Of a stretch of DNA of 64,000 nt, positions 49,231 to 58,344 are shown piece after piece. The notes beneath the pieces are model-generated. The model was not told the origin of the DNA. It was given only the letters and a program-made list of their open reading frames with translations, and made no database searches. How positions within the stretch are numbered: position 1 is the first letter of the stretch; every line of letters starts with the position of its first letter. The position numbers were made by a program, and so were the translations under genes. This stretch comes from Aquimarina agarivorans (GTDB lineage Bacteria; Bacteroidota; Bacteroidia; Flavobacteriales; Flavobacteriaceae), in NCBI RefSeq assembly GCF_000218485.1, contig NZ_AFPB01000181.1:29844-93843 (forward strand), in the 5' to 3' direction.

Positions 49231-50634
49231 ATGAGTACAATTAAAAAAGTTGTTGAGTCTGGATATTGTGTCGGTTGCGGAGCATGTGCTTATGCCACAA
49301 AATCTAAAATGACTATTAACAAATATGGAGAATATGAACCTGAAATAATAAAAAAAGGTCTTGAATCTTTTAATGCAGATTCAAATGTAGAAAAAGTGTG
49401 TCCTTTTTTAAGTCCTGATTTAAATGAAAATGTTTTAGCTGAAGAATTTTTAGATGGGAAAGATAATTTTAGTTCAAAAATTGGATTCTATAATAACGTG
49501 TTAGCTGGACATGTTAATGAAAGTGAATTTCGTAAAAATGGAACCTCAGGTGGTACTGGAACTTGGATAGGTGCGGAGTTACTAAAGCTCGGGTATATTG
49601 ATGGGGTTATCCATGTGAAAAAAAATAAAAGATTAGCGTTTGGCGATCCTTTTTACAAATACGCAATTAGTAACACTCTAAAAGAGATACAAGATGGAGC
49701 TAAAACTAAATATCATGTTGTTGAAGTTTCAGAGGTGTTAGAACTTGTCAAAGATAGACCTGGTAAATATTTATTTATAGGAGTACCATGCTTAGTCAAA
49801 GCAATACGTAGAATTCAATTAGTAGATCCAGTAATTAAAGAAAGTTTACCTTTTTTAGTTTCTTTAGTTTGTGGTCATTTTAAAAGTATTAACTGGACAC
49901 TCTCTTTAGGATGGGCTAAAGGGATACATCCCAAAGATTTGTCTGAATTCCAGTATCGAACAAAAGGTGATAATATTCCTGCTCGGAAATATGTTTTCAG
50001 AGCACAAAATGAAAAAGAAACAATACAAGAGGATTCCTCAAAAGTTACTGGAGGTAAATTTAATCAAGGTGCGTTAATGTTATCAGCGTGTAATTTTTGT
50101 GATGACGTGGTAGGAGAAACAGCAGATCTTACCATTGGAGATGCTTGGCTTCCTCAATTTGAAGCAGATGATAATGGAACTAATTTATTAATTGTAAGAA
50201 ATAAAATTCTGCAAAATATTTTTGAAGTAGCAAGGTCTGAAGGTCGGATGACTTTAGTGGATATTACAGAAAAAGATGCTATTGATTCCCAGTCTGGAGG
50301 TTTTAGGCAAAGGCGAGAAGGGTTAAGTTACCGTTTGTCGAAAAAACAAAGCAAAGGGGAATGGTATCCAGAAAAAAGAATACAGCCCAATCAATTTTCA
50401 GTATCAATGTTACGAAAAATGATTTATACTAACCGAGCAGAGGTATCCGACTTAACAAGGGCATCATTCTTGGAAGCAATTGAATCAGATAATTATAATA
50501 TTTACAAGAATACTGTTGATACTAAGATTAAAAAATTAATGAAATTGGAATTATCTAGTATTTTCTTTAAAGCATTAAATAATAAAATATCTAGAAAAAT
50601 TCAAAAATACAGACGTAAAGCATCCAATGTATGA
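49231..50634 (+). CDS. FrhB-like iron-sulfur flavoprotein (coenzyme F420 hydrogenase beta-subunit family) of polysaccharide loci
   Basis: The 467-residue protein has an N-terminal cysteine cluster (VESGYCVGCGACAYA near residues 8-22, CPFLSPDL near 58-65), then GTSGGTGTWIGAELL near 107-121, VPCLVKAIRRIQ near 184-195, LVCGHFKS near 212-219 and CNFCDDVVGETADLTIGDAW near 284-303, the FrhB C-terminal domain. In the archaeal enzyme this fold binds an Fe-S cluster and flavin. In capsule loci it is repeatedly paired with a pyruvyltransferase gene, as here (4-base overlap). The reaction is unknown; a redox step on a sugar or pyruvyl group is inference. Confidence 0.85.
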   Translation: MSTIKKVVESGYCVGCGACAYATKSKMTINKYGEYEPEIIKKGLESFNADSNVEKVCPFLSPDLNENVLAEEFLDGKDNFSSKIGFYNNVLAGHVNESEFRKNGTSGGTGTWIGAELLKLGYIDGVIHVKKNKRLAFGDPFYKYAISNTLKEIQDGAKTKYHVVEVSEVLELVKDRPGKYLFIGVPCLVKAIRRIQLVDPVIKESLPFLVSLVCGHFKSINWTLSLGWAKGIHPKDLSEFQYRTKGDNIPARKYVFRAQNEKETIQEDSSKVTGGKFNQGALMLSACNFCDDVVGETADLTIGDAWLPQFEADDNGTNLLIVRNKILQNIFEVARSEGRMTLVDITEKDAIDSQSGGFRQRREGLSYRLSKKQSKGEWYPEKRIQPNQFSVSMLRKMIYTNRAEVSDLTRASFLEAIESDNYNIYKNTVDTKIKKLMKLELSSIFFKALNNKISRKIQKYRRKASNV

Positions 50635-51794
50635 GCAAAAAAATAGGAATTGTAACTATATTAAGTGTCAACAATTATGGAGCAGAATTGCAAGCTTTTG
50701 CACTGCAGAACAAATTAAATAGTTTAGGTTATCATGCAGAGATAATCAACTATTTATTTTATAAAAATCCTGATTTCAAAGCGACTAAAAAATCAAAATC
50801 ATTTGTGAAATTGGGTTTCAAGCAACAAATGAAAGAGCGGTTATACCCTCATTATAAAAAAATTAAGTCTCTTCCTTATCATAAACAAAAACTTAAACGA
50901 GATCGCAAATTTGAGAATTTTCATGTAGAACATACGAATAGGACTGCCGTAATTAATACTATAGATAAACTATATGCTAAAACTTTCGATTATGATGTAT
51001 ACATGGTAGGAAGTGATCAAGTTTGGAACCCGAATACTCATGTAAATTTAGAACCTTATTTTTTAACATTTGCTCCAGAGGATAAGTTGAAAATTGCTTA
51101 CGCTTCTAGTTTTGGTGTAAGTGAAATTCCTCCTATTTATGAAGGGCATTATCAAAATCTGCTAGAAAATCTAGATCATATTGGTGTTAGAGAAAAGCAA
51201 GGGGTTAGTATTGTTGAAAATTTAGTAAGTAAACCAGCTAAATGGGTACTTGATCCTACTTTTTTACTTAGTAATAAAGAGTGGTCTAGTTTCGAATCTG
51301 CATCAACAATTAAGGAGCCTTATTTGTTAATGTACATATTAACTGATGCCGAGTACATCACCAATTTAGCTAGACATATCGCTAAAGTTAAAAACCTAAA
51401 AATAGTTAGAATTTGTAAAAATGCTTTTGTAGAGGATAAATCATCAGATGTAATTAATATTATTGATGCAGGGCCAAAAGAATATTTGGGTTTATTTAAA
51501 AAAGCCAGCTTTGTTTTAACTACATCTTTTCATGGAACCTGTTTTTCGGTAAATTTTAACATTCCCTTTTTTGTTGTCTTAAAAAGAAATAAAACAAACA
51601 ATTCAAGACAAATAAATTTATTGAAGGAATTAGAAATTAGAAATAGAATTTTATATGTAGGAGAAGAATTTCCACAAGCTGAAAATTTTGATTTTAATTT
51701 TTCAAAATCAAATTTACTATTAACTGAATTTGTAACAAACTCAATTGAATATTTGAAAACCTCGATTAATACATTAAAAAATGGAGTACGTTAA
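50631..51794 (+). CDS. Polysaccharide pyruvyl transferase family protein
   Basis: This 387-residue protein belongs to the PS_pyruv_trans family, which attaches pyruvate ketals from phosphoenolpyruvate to sugars. Motifs include GIVTILSVNNYGAELQAFAL near residues 5-24 (NYGAxLQ typical), YMVGSDQVWNP near 124-134, ASSFGVSEIP near 156-165, DHIGVREKQGV near 182-192, VLDPTFLL near 211-218 and TTSFHGTCFSVNFNIPF near 296-312. It sits between the FrhB-like gene and an acetyltransferase with overlaps at both ends, so all three are co-translated. Confidence 0.9.
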   Translation: MSKKIGIVTILSVNNYGAELQAFALQNKLNSLGYHAEIINYLFYKNPDFKATKKSKSFVKLGFKQQMKERLYPHYKKIKSLPYHKQKLKRDRKFENFHVEHTNRTAVINTIDKLYAKTFDYDVYMVGSDQVWNPNTHVNLEPYFLTFAPEDKLKIAYASSFGVSEIPPIYEGHYQNLLENLDHIGVREKQGVSIVENLVSKPAKWVLDPTFLLSNKEWSSFESASTIKEPYLLMYILTDAEYITNLARHIAKVKNLKIVRICKNAFVEDKSSDVINIIDAGPKEYLGLFKKASFVLTTSFHGTCFSVNFNIPFFVVLKRNKTNNSRQINLLKELEIRNRILYVGEEFPQAENFDFNFSKSNLLLTEFVTNSIEYLKTSINTLKNGVR

Positions 51795-52323
51795 GTATAC
51801 TAATACTCTAAGTGCTAAAAATAAAGTAGGAAGATTATTTTGGGGGATTGTTTGGAAATTATTTTTTAGGCCATTTTCGCTACCTATGTTCAACAAATAT
51901 AGGATAATGCTATTAAAACTTTTTGGCGCAAAAATAGGGGAGGGTTGTAAAATTAATTCTTCTTTTAAAATTTGGGCGCCTTGGAATTTAGAAATTGGAA
52001 ATTTTGTTGCAATTGGTTTTGATGTTTTTTGCTACAATCCTGGAAAAATTACAATCGGAAATATGTGTACAATATCCCAAAGGACTCATCTATGTAGTGC
52101 ATCCCATGATACTGCGCTAGCTAGTAATCCTCTTATTACTGCTCCTATTGATTTAAAAGATCGAGTCTGGGTTGCGGCCGACGCATTTGTAGGTATGGAC
52201 GTTACTATTGGAGAAGGTGCAGTTATAGGAGCAAGAGCATGTGTATTTAAGGACGTGGAATCTTGGACCATAGTTGGTGGAAATCCAGCAAAGTTTATTA
52301 AAAAAAGAGAACTAAATGGATAG
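51781..52323 (+). CDS. WcaF-like acetyltransferase
   Basis: The 180-residue protein is a hexapeptide-repeat acetyltransferase resembling colanic acid WcaF: WKLFFRPFSLPMFNKYRIML near residues 26-45, IGEGCKINSSFKIWAPWNLEIG near 53-74 (by position), the active-site-type SASHD near 110-114, and GARACVFKDVESWTIVGGNPA near 152-172. It overlaps the pyruvyltransferase gene by 14 bases and the next glycosyltransferase gene by 8. It likely O-acetylates the repeat unit. Confidence 0.87.
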   Translation: MEYVKYTNTLSAKNKVGRLFWGIVWKLFFRPFSLPMFNKYRIMLLKLFGAKIGEGCKINSSFKIWAPWNLEIGNFVAIGFDVFCYNPGKITIGNMCTISQRTHLCSASHDTALASNPLITAPIDLKDRVWVAADAFVGMDVTIGEGAVIGARACVFKDVESWTIVGGNPAKFIKKRELNG

Positions 52324-53251
52324 CGTTAAGGAAAATAAAAATAAAATATCCATTACGGCTATTATTTTAACTTATAACGAACAACAACATTTAGCGCGTT
52401 GTTTACATTCGCTAAAAAATGTATGTGGTGAAATAGTGATTATTGACTCATTTTCTACAGACAACACAGCTCAAATAGCCAGTCAATTTGGGGCAAGATT
52501 TTATCAAAATGAATTTGTAAGTCAGGCTAATCAGTTAAATTGGGGTATTGAAACCATTGAAATTAATACGGAATGGGTAATTAGGGTAGATGCAGATGAG
52601 TTTTTAAATAATGAATTACAGTCGGAGTTACTAAAACTTAGTAAATTTGGAAATCAAGTAAACGGTGTAAGAATTAACAGAATGATGTATTTTATGGATA
52701 TGCCTTTAAAAAAAGGTGGAATGTATCCCATTAAGCATTTGAGAATATGGCGAAATGGAAAAGCATTTTGTGAGCAACGTTGGATGGATGAGCGCATGGT
52801 GTTGACTGAGGGAGTTTCCGAAGAAATAAAAGGCGACCTAATTGATCATAATTTAAATGGCATTACCTGGTGGACCCAAAAGCATAATAATTATGCCACG
52901 CGTGAAGCTATTGATATATTAGATAAGCTTTATAATTTTACAAATTCGGAAGTATTGAAATCTAATTTCTTTGGAAATTCTGAAGAAAGGAGGAGGTGGT
53001 TAAAATACAACTACTTAAAACTGCCACTATTTGTAAGGCCGTTCCTGTTTTGGTTTATACGGTACTTTTTACAAGGAGGTTTTTTAGAAGGCAAGCGCGG
53101 CTTTATTTGGAATATTTTGCAATGCTTTTGGTATCGATTTTTAGTAGATGTCAAAATTTTTGAAGCTTACCATAAGGGTGGTACCAATAAAGAAGCATTA
53201 ATTCGTTATTTTAAGGACGAGTTTGGTTACGATGTAACAAAAATTGGTTAG
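52316..53251 (+). CDS. Glycosyltransferase family 2
   Basis: The 311-residue GT-A protein shows ITAIILTYNEQQHLARCLHS near residues 12-31, IVIIDSFSTDNTAQIA near 39-54, and the metal-binding DxD in WVIRVDADEFLN near 88-99. The C-terminal half has hydrophobic segments (FVRPFLFWFIRYFLQGGFLEG) suggesting membrane association, as in enzymes adding sugars to lipid-linked intermediates. Its start overlaps the acetyltransferase stop. Confidence 0.88.
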   Translation: MDSVKENKNKISITAIILTYNEQQHLARCLHSLKNVCGEIVIIDSFSTDNTAQIASQFGARFYQNEFVSQANQLNWGIETIEINTEWVIRVDADEFLNNELQSELLKLSKFGNQVNGVRINRMMYFMDMPLKKGGMYPIKHLRIWRNGKAFCEQRWMDERMVLTEGVSEEIKGDLIDHNLNGITWWTQKHNNYATREAIDILDKLYNFTNSEVLKSNFFGNSEERRRWLKYNYLKLPLFVRPFLFWFIRYFLQGGFLEGKRGFIWNILQCFWYRFLVDVKIFEAYHKGGTNKEALIRYFKDEFGYDVTKIG

Positions 53252-53303
53252 TTTTATTTATATAAATGTTTGTTAAAAATATTTTAGGGTTAAAAATGAA
53301 TAT

Positions 53304-54062
53304 ATGGGGCTAAAATTTACCATTATAACAGCAACTTACAATAGCGATCAATTTATTGAAAGTTGCATGAACTCTGTCTTATCGCAAAATTATAAAAACA
53401 TAGAGTATTTAATTATTGATGGCGCTTCAACGGATGATACTGTTTCCAAAGTACATCAAATTAAGGGGACAAGTAGTACAATCAAAGTGATTTCTGAAAA
53501 AGACAATGGGATTTATGATGCACTTAATAAAGGGGTGAGTTTGGCAACTGGTGACATTATTGGTTTTGTGCATTCGGATGATTTTTTAGCGTCAAACAAT
53601 ATACTTTCTAAAATAAAGAACGTTTTTGAATTAAATAATTCCGACGGAGTGTACGGTGATTTGGATTATGTAGATAAGGAGAATGTTACTAAAGTAGTAA
53701 GAGCTTGGAAGAGTTGTGAGTTTTATCCTTCACTATTAAAAAAAGGATGGATGCCTGCACATCCAACCTTGTTTTTAAGAAAAAAGGTCTACTTAAAGCA
53801 TGGCTTTTTTAATTTAAAATATAAAATTGCCGCAGATTACGATTTTATGCTTCGTATTTTCAAAGATACAAATTTACAATTTGATTATTTGGAAGAGGTA
53901 GTTACAAAAATGCGCGTAGGTGGAGCGTCAAACAAAAGCATTAAAAATATTATTCACAAAACCAAAGAGGACTACTCAGCCATACGGCAAAACAAGGCTG
54001 GAGGTTTGGATGCAATTTTGAATAAAAACGTTTCTAAAATCAAACAATTTTTTGTGAAATAG
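53304..54062 (+). CDS. Glycosyltransferase family 2
   Basis: The 252-residue GT-A protein has FTIITATYNSDQFIESCMNS near residues 5-24, EYLIIDGASTDDTV near 34-47, SEKDNGIYDALNKGVSLATG near 65-84, and the DxD-type FVHSDDFLAS near 89-98, as in WcaA/WcaE-type enzymes. The MPAHPTLFLRKKVY block near 147-160 is common in this subgroup. It lies 52 bases after the previous transferase. Donor sugar unknown. Confidence 0.88.
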   Translation: MGLKFTIITATYNSDQFIESCMNSVLSQNYKNIEYLIIDGASTDDTVSKVHQIKGTSSTIKVISEKDNGIYDALNKGVSLATGDIIGFVHSDDFLASNNILSKIKNVFELNNSDGVYGDLDYVDKENVTKVVRAWKSCEFYPSLLKKGWMPAHPTLFLRKKVYLKHGFFNLKYKIAADYDFMLRIFKDTNLQFDYLEEVVTKMRVGGASNKSIKNIIHKTKEDYSAIRQNKAGGLDAILNKNVSKIKQFFVK

Positions 54063-54100
54063 ATTTATTCGATTAATTATAAGTATCTCATAAAACAGTT

Positions 54101-54108
54101 TATATTTG
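54101..54108 (+). promoter_or_regulatory. Promoter -7 box before the WecA-like gene
   Basis: TATATTTG matches TAnnTTTG exactly, 19 bases before the TTG start at 54128. It could give the wecA-wzc part of the locus separate expression. No clear -33 element. Confidence 0.45.
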
Positions 54109-54127
54109 TTGCCTAAAAAAAGTCATT

Positions 54128-55257
54128 TTGAGTGATCAAATTTTATCAATAATTTTGTTAGTTATAGCTTCATTTTTTGGGGTTATTTTTTCAATTCCTG
54201 AAATAATTCGGGTGGTTTTAGGTAAAAAAATTTTTGATGCCCCAGGAGGAAGAAAAATACATAAAAAAGTGACTCCAAGTATGGGAGGCATCGGTGTTTT
54301 TTTAGTTTTATACTATTAGCATTGTTTTGTGTAGATACCACTGAAATTGAAGGGGTGAATTATTTTTATGTCTCATTAACCCTGCTTTTCTTTACAGGAT
54401 TAAGAGATGATTTACTACCCATTGATTCTTTAAAAAAATTATTACTTCAAATAGTAGCCGTAGTTTTTGTAGTTGTTATGTGCGATGTTAAGCTTGAATC
54501 CATGTATTCGTTAGATTATTTTAATTTAGGTCAATTCCCTGTATGGATTTCTTATCCTTTAACAATATTTACAATTGTAATATTAGTTAATGCGTTTAAC
54601 CTAATTGATGGAATTGATGGTCTAGCAGCTTCGGTAGCCACTTTATTATGTGTTATTTTAGGGTTTTGGTTTGCAATTAATGGATTTTGGGGGTTTGCTT
54701 CTTTATGTTTTATAATGCTAGGAGCCTTATTAGGCTTTTTATATTACAACTGGTCTCCAGCGAAAATTTTTATGGGCGATACAGGTTCACTTATCATTGG
54801 ATTCTTTTGCACGGTTATTTTAATTACTTTTTTAGAATTAAATACGCAAGCAGCTTTTAAAATTAAAAATTCTATATCATTTACAGCTCTTTTGTTCATA
54901 TATCCTATTTTTGATACGATTAGAGTAATTATTTTAAGAGTACGTAGAAAAAAATCACCATTTGCACCTGATAAAAGACATATTCATTTATCATTAAGGC
55001 GATTAGGGTTATCACACAGACAAGTAACTTCAACCATTTTTTTAACAAGTTTGTTGCTAATAGTGTTTCATTATCTTATCAGCTTGACAAACTTAAATGA
55101 ATTTATTGTTATTGCGCTAATCCTTATCATTTGTTTAAGTCTTCATTATATTTTAATGCAAAGAATTATGAAGTTTAAAAAAGATAAAAAAAGAATTGAT
55201 TTAAAAAAGCTGTCTATTAGTAATGTACAGGTTATTTTAAAAAATAGAGAAAATTAA
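54128..55257 (+). CDS. WecA/MraY-type polyprenyl-phosphate sugar-1-phosphate transferase, frame broken
   Basis: This membrane enzyme starts repeat-unit assembly by moving a sugar-1-phosphate onto undecaprenyl phosphate. The first frame (54128-54321) encodes DAPGGRKIHKKVTPSMGGIGVF, and the second continues with FFTGLRDDLLPID, the catalytic NAFNLIDGIDGLA near the middle, FMGDTGSLIIGFF and KRHIHLSLRRLGLSHRQ, all diagnostic. The split falls in the T7 run at 54297-54303; one more T gives a continuous protein of about 376 residues (reading GVFFSFILLALFCVD). Start is TTG 54128. It is the only initiating transferase in the locus, so a true break would silence synthesis. Confidence 0.87.
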
Positions 55258-55355
55258 ATTGTAATGTTAATTTATAGCTAAACAAACTTGAGATTCCATT
55301 TTGAATATTATTAAATTAAATATTTATTTCTACTAATTAAAATAAAATATCTGTC

Positions 55356-57674
55356 TTGAAACTTAATGTAAAACGCTATTTGAAGAATTGGATTTGGTTT
55401 TTTGTAGCGATTATTTTGATGATTGTTTTTACCAATATTTATATTCGATTTACTTCTTTAATTTATAATACTTCTGCAATTATTTTAATTAAGGATCCTA
55501 ATAATTTAAATAAAACTTCTGAATTTGCTGCCTTTTCAGATGTTTCTCCAATACCCATTAATAGTAACGCTGTCAGCGATGAATTAGAATTTTTTAAATC
55601 TAAGAAGTTAATTTCAAAAGTTGTAAATAATTTAAATTTGAATGTTGTTATTTATAAAAATAATATTAGAAAAAATGATGTTTATGGTATTACTCCATTA
55701 GAAGCAAATTTTGAAAAAAATATTGGGGCCAGGAAATTAAAAGCAAAAGAATATAAATTCAATGTTATTTCTAACACCGAATATGAATTAATTGACCAAT
55801 CTAGCAATGTTGTCAAAGGTTTTTTTGACACTCCATTAAATGTTAACAATGGTATTTTAACGTTGACTTTAAAAAATAATATTAGTTACAATGATTCTAA
55901 ATTAAAAAATTTAATATTAAAATTGTATTCAAACGATGCCTACACATCATTTTTGCAAAAAAAGATTGATATAACTTTAAAAGACAAAGGGAGCTCAATA
56001 GTTAAGTTGTCTACAAATAGTTCAAATAAATTAAAGAATGAAAATATATTAAATTCTTTAATAGATCAGTATAATAAAAATGCTGTAGAGAAACAGAATA
56101 TTGTAGCAAAAAACACAGCTAATTTTATAGAAGATAGATTGTCAATAATTAGTCAAGAGCTTGATAACGTTGAGTTAAATAAAGTTTCATTTAAAAAAAG
56201 AAATAATATCACTAATATTTCTTCTGAAGCTAATTTATTTATCGAGAAATTTAGCGATTCTAAATCTAAATTAGACAATTACTTAGTCCAACTTGATTTG
56301 ATCAAATCCACAATTAAATATTTGCAAAATATTGAGAATGATCAAAAGTATATACCTAACAATATAGCATTAAGAAATATTGAATTAAATAATTTGATTT
56401 TAAATTATAATAATTTATTGTTTGAATGGAAAGAATTAGCTAAATTTTCAACAGAAGAGAACCCTTTGGTCATAAATCTTTCTAATGAAATTGAAAGTAA
56501 AAAGGAAATTTTATTAAGGTCTCTTGAAGGCGAAAAGGATAATCAACTCGTTATAATTAAAGAAGCAAAAAAGGCAATCAAAGTAATAAATAATAAAATT
56601 TTATCAATACCAAATCAAGAAAAAGAATTTAGAGTAATTGAAAGACAACAGAATCTCAAAGAAGAATTATATTTATTTTTACTTCAAAAAAGAGAAGAAA
56701 CATCCCTTTCGATGGCGCGAAAAGAACCTATGGCAACTATTGTTGACTCTGCATTTTCATCTGATACTCCATTGTATCCAAAATCAAGAGTTCTTTATCT
56801 TGGAGGAATAATTTTAGGTTTTCTAATTCCTTTCTTAACGATTTATGCAAAAGATCAATTGAACACTAAAATTAACGATAAACTTGAGTTGGAATCATTA
56901 TTAAAAGAAATTCCAATTTTAGGTGAATTACCGAAAGTGAAGAGTGAAGGTATTGGAGTCATTACCAAAAATGATCGATCAATTTTGGGAGAATCTTTTA
57001 GGGTGCTACGTTCTAATTTAAATTATTTCTTAAAAATAAAATCGAAAGAAAAAGATGCACTAAAAATATTTGTAACATCAACAATCAAAGGTGAAGGAAA
57101 AACTTTTGTAGCTTACAATACGGCATTATCCTTAGTGGAAGCTTCAAAAAAAGTGTTATTGGTCGGAGCGGATATCAGAAATCCACAATTACACCGATAT
57201 TTAAATGTAAACAAAAAACTTACGGGCATATCTGAGTTTTTGTATGATGATGAAATTGAAATTGACACCATTTTAAACACTATTGAAGTGAACGGTAGTA
57301 CTATGGATTTTATCCTTTCGGGTGCTATTCCACCTAACCCATCGGAATTGTTAATCAATGGTAGATTCAATTTATTACTGGATCAATTAGAACTTTCTTA
57401 CGATTATATAATTATTGATACGGCACCTACTATGTTGGTCGCTGATACGTTATCGATTTGTGATATAGCTGATGTAATGATGTATGTTGTTAGAGCAGGA
57501 TTTACTGACAAAAATTTAGCCAGCTACATTTATAAGCTACAGAATGAGGGTAAAATCAGTAATGTTACTCTTGTTTTAAATGATGTAAAAGAAAGTAATA
57601 TAGGCTATGGGTATAGCTATGGTTATGGTGAGTATAACAAAAGATCATTTTGGAATAGAATAGGTAGGTCATAA
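55356..57674 (+). CDS. Wzc-like polysaccharide co-polymerase with tyrosine autokinase domain
   Basis: Wzc proteins control chain length and export through tyrosine phosphorylation cycles. The 772-residue protein starts at TTG with a Wzz-type domain: first span near residues 12-30, a long periplasmic coiled-coil region to about 470, and a second span near 480-500 (LGGIILGFLIPFLTIYA). The cytoplasmic BY-kinase has Walker A STIKGEGKTF near 572-581, Walker A' LLVGADIRNPQLHRY near 598-612, and Walker B YIIIDTAP near 684-691. The tail is a tyrosine cluster (IGYGYSYGYGEYNKRS), the phosphorylation site type. No Wza outer-membrane exporter gene is beside it, which is unusual. Confidence 0.92.
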   Translation: MKLNVKRYLKNWIWFFVAIILMIVFTNIYIRFTSLIYNTSAIILIKDPNNLNKTSEFAAFSDVSPIPINSNAVSDELEFFKSKKLISKVVNNLNLNVVIYKNNIRKNDVYGITPLEANFEKNIGARKLKAKEYKFNVISNTEYELIDQSSNVVKGFFDTPLNVNNGILTLTLKNNISYNDSKLKNLILKLYSNDAYTSFLQKKIDITLKDKGSSIVKLSTNSSNKLKNENILNSLIDQYNKNAVEKQNIVAKNTANFIEDRLSIISQELDNVELNKVSFKKRNNITNISSEANLFIEKFSDSKSKLDNYLVQLDLIKSTIKYLQNIENDQKYIPNNIALRNIELNNLILNYNNLLFEWKELAKFSTEENPLVINLSNEIESKKEILLRSLEGEKDNQLVIIKEAKKAIKVINNKILSIPNQEKEFRVIERQQNLKEELYLFLLQKREETSLSMARKEPMATIVDSAFSSDTPLYPKSRVLYLGGIILGFLIPFLTIYAKDQLNTKINDKLELESLLKEIPILGELPKVKSEGIGVITKNDRSILGESFRVLRSNLNYFLKIKSKEKDALKIFVTSTIKGEGKTFVAYNTALSLVEASKKVLLVGADIRNPQLHRYLNVNKKLTGISEFLYDDEIEIDTILNTIEVNGSTMDFILSGAIPPNPSELLINGRFNLLLDQLELSYDYIIIDTAPTMLVADTLSICDIADVMMYVVRAGFTDKNLASYIYKLQNEGKISNVTLVLNDVKESNIGYGYSYGYGEYNKRSFWNRIGRS

Positions 57675-57781
57675 TTAACAATACATTTAATCGATTAAAT
57701 ATGTATTATGCGGAAGTTTTATTAAGTTTTAAATAATTTTAATGTTTTATTTGCAGCATATTTAAAACCAAATATTTAATT

Positions 57782-58245
57782 ATGAGAAATTTAAAATTAC
57801 TTTTTTAGCCTTTGTAGTACTTTTGTCAAGTTGTAGTGATGATGATGAAGCAGGGTCTGGTGCTATTACTGATGGTACTGGCGGAGCAGAATTTTTAATA
57901 GGTACATGGCAACTTACAAATATTAGATATGACGATGGTTCAGATATAGATGATTGTGAGAAAAATAGCACCTTAGAAATTACTACTACAGAAGCAATTT
58001 ATGTTGGTTTTAATGAATTTAGTGAAAATGAATGTTCTGCTGGATTGGAAGTGACTTCTGAATACACAGTTGAGGGAAATGAAATTGAAGCAACTTTTAT
58101 TTCAAGAATAAGAGGAAGCAATGCTAAAACGACTTACACCGCTACTTCCAATTCATTAACTATTGTTAAAACAGAATCCATTTTTAATGGTTTAAACGGA
58201 GATGAAGAAGAAGAAAAAGTTGAAATTTCATTAAAAAAAATGTAA
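57782..58245 (+). CDS. Lipocalin-like lipoprotein, frame broken in the signal peptide
   Basis: The small protein (about 154 residues when repaired) has an ATG at 57782 followed by MRNLKLLF, then a stop at 57806-57808. One extra T in the T6 run at 57801-57806 gives FLAFVVLLSSCSDDDEAG, a clear lipoprotein signal with lipobox LSSC. The mature part (FLIGTWQLTNIRYDDGSD, LEITTTEAIYVGFNE, ending VEISLKKM) resembles lipocalin-like beta-barrel domains common in Bacteroidota lipoproteins. Without repair, the only open part would start at TTG 57823 and lack a signal. It closes the polysaccharide locus before a strong terminator. Function unknown. Confidence 0.7.
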
Positions 58246-58276
58246 TTAAAATACTCTTTCAAAAATTTACTGTATT

Positions 58277-58314
58277 AAAAAGGATAAGCAATCATATTGC
58301 TTATCCTTTTTTTT
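58277..58314 (+). terminator. Factor-independent terminator at the end of the polysaccharide locus
   Basis: AAAAAGGATAAGCAAT (58277-58292) pairs perfectly over 16 bp with 58296-58311 around a 3-base loop, followed by further T. Its right arm contains the -33 TTG of the argF' promoter. Confidence 0.9.
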
Positions 58315-58326
58315 ATAATATTTTTG
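58297..58326 (+). promoter_or_regulatory. Promoter of the second arginine gene block (argF')
   Basis: TTG (58297-58299) within the terminator stem and TATTTTTG (58319-58326), 19 bases apart, fit the Bacteroidota promoter. The argF' ATG at 58345 is 18 bases after the -7 box. Confidence 0.65.
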
Positions 58327-58344
58327 AGGTTAGAAAAGAAAAAA

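Noticed and set aside
49231..50634. True F420-dependent hydrogenase subunit
   Set aside because: No F420 biosynthesis or hydrogenase genes are nearby, and the capsule-locus context points to the polysaccharide-associated branch of the FrhB family.
58297..58344. Upstream start for argF' adding 16 residues
   Set aside because: It sits inside the terminator stem; the added residues are hydrophobic and unlike the family N-terminus.
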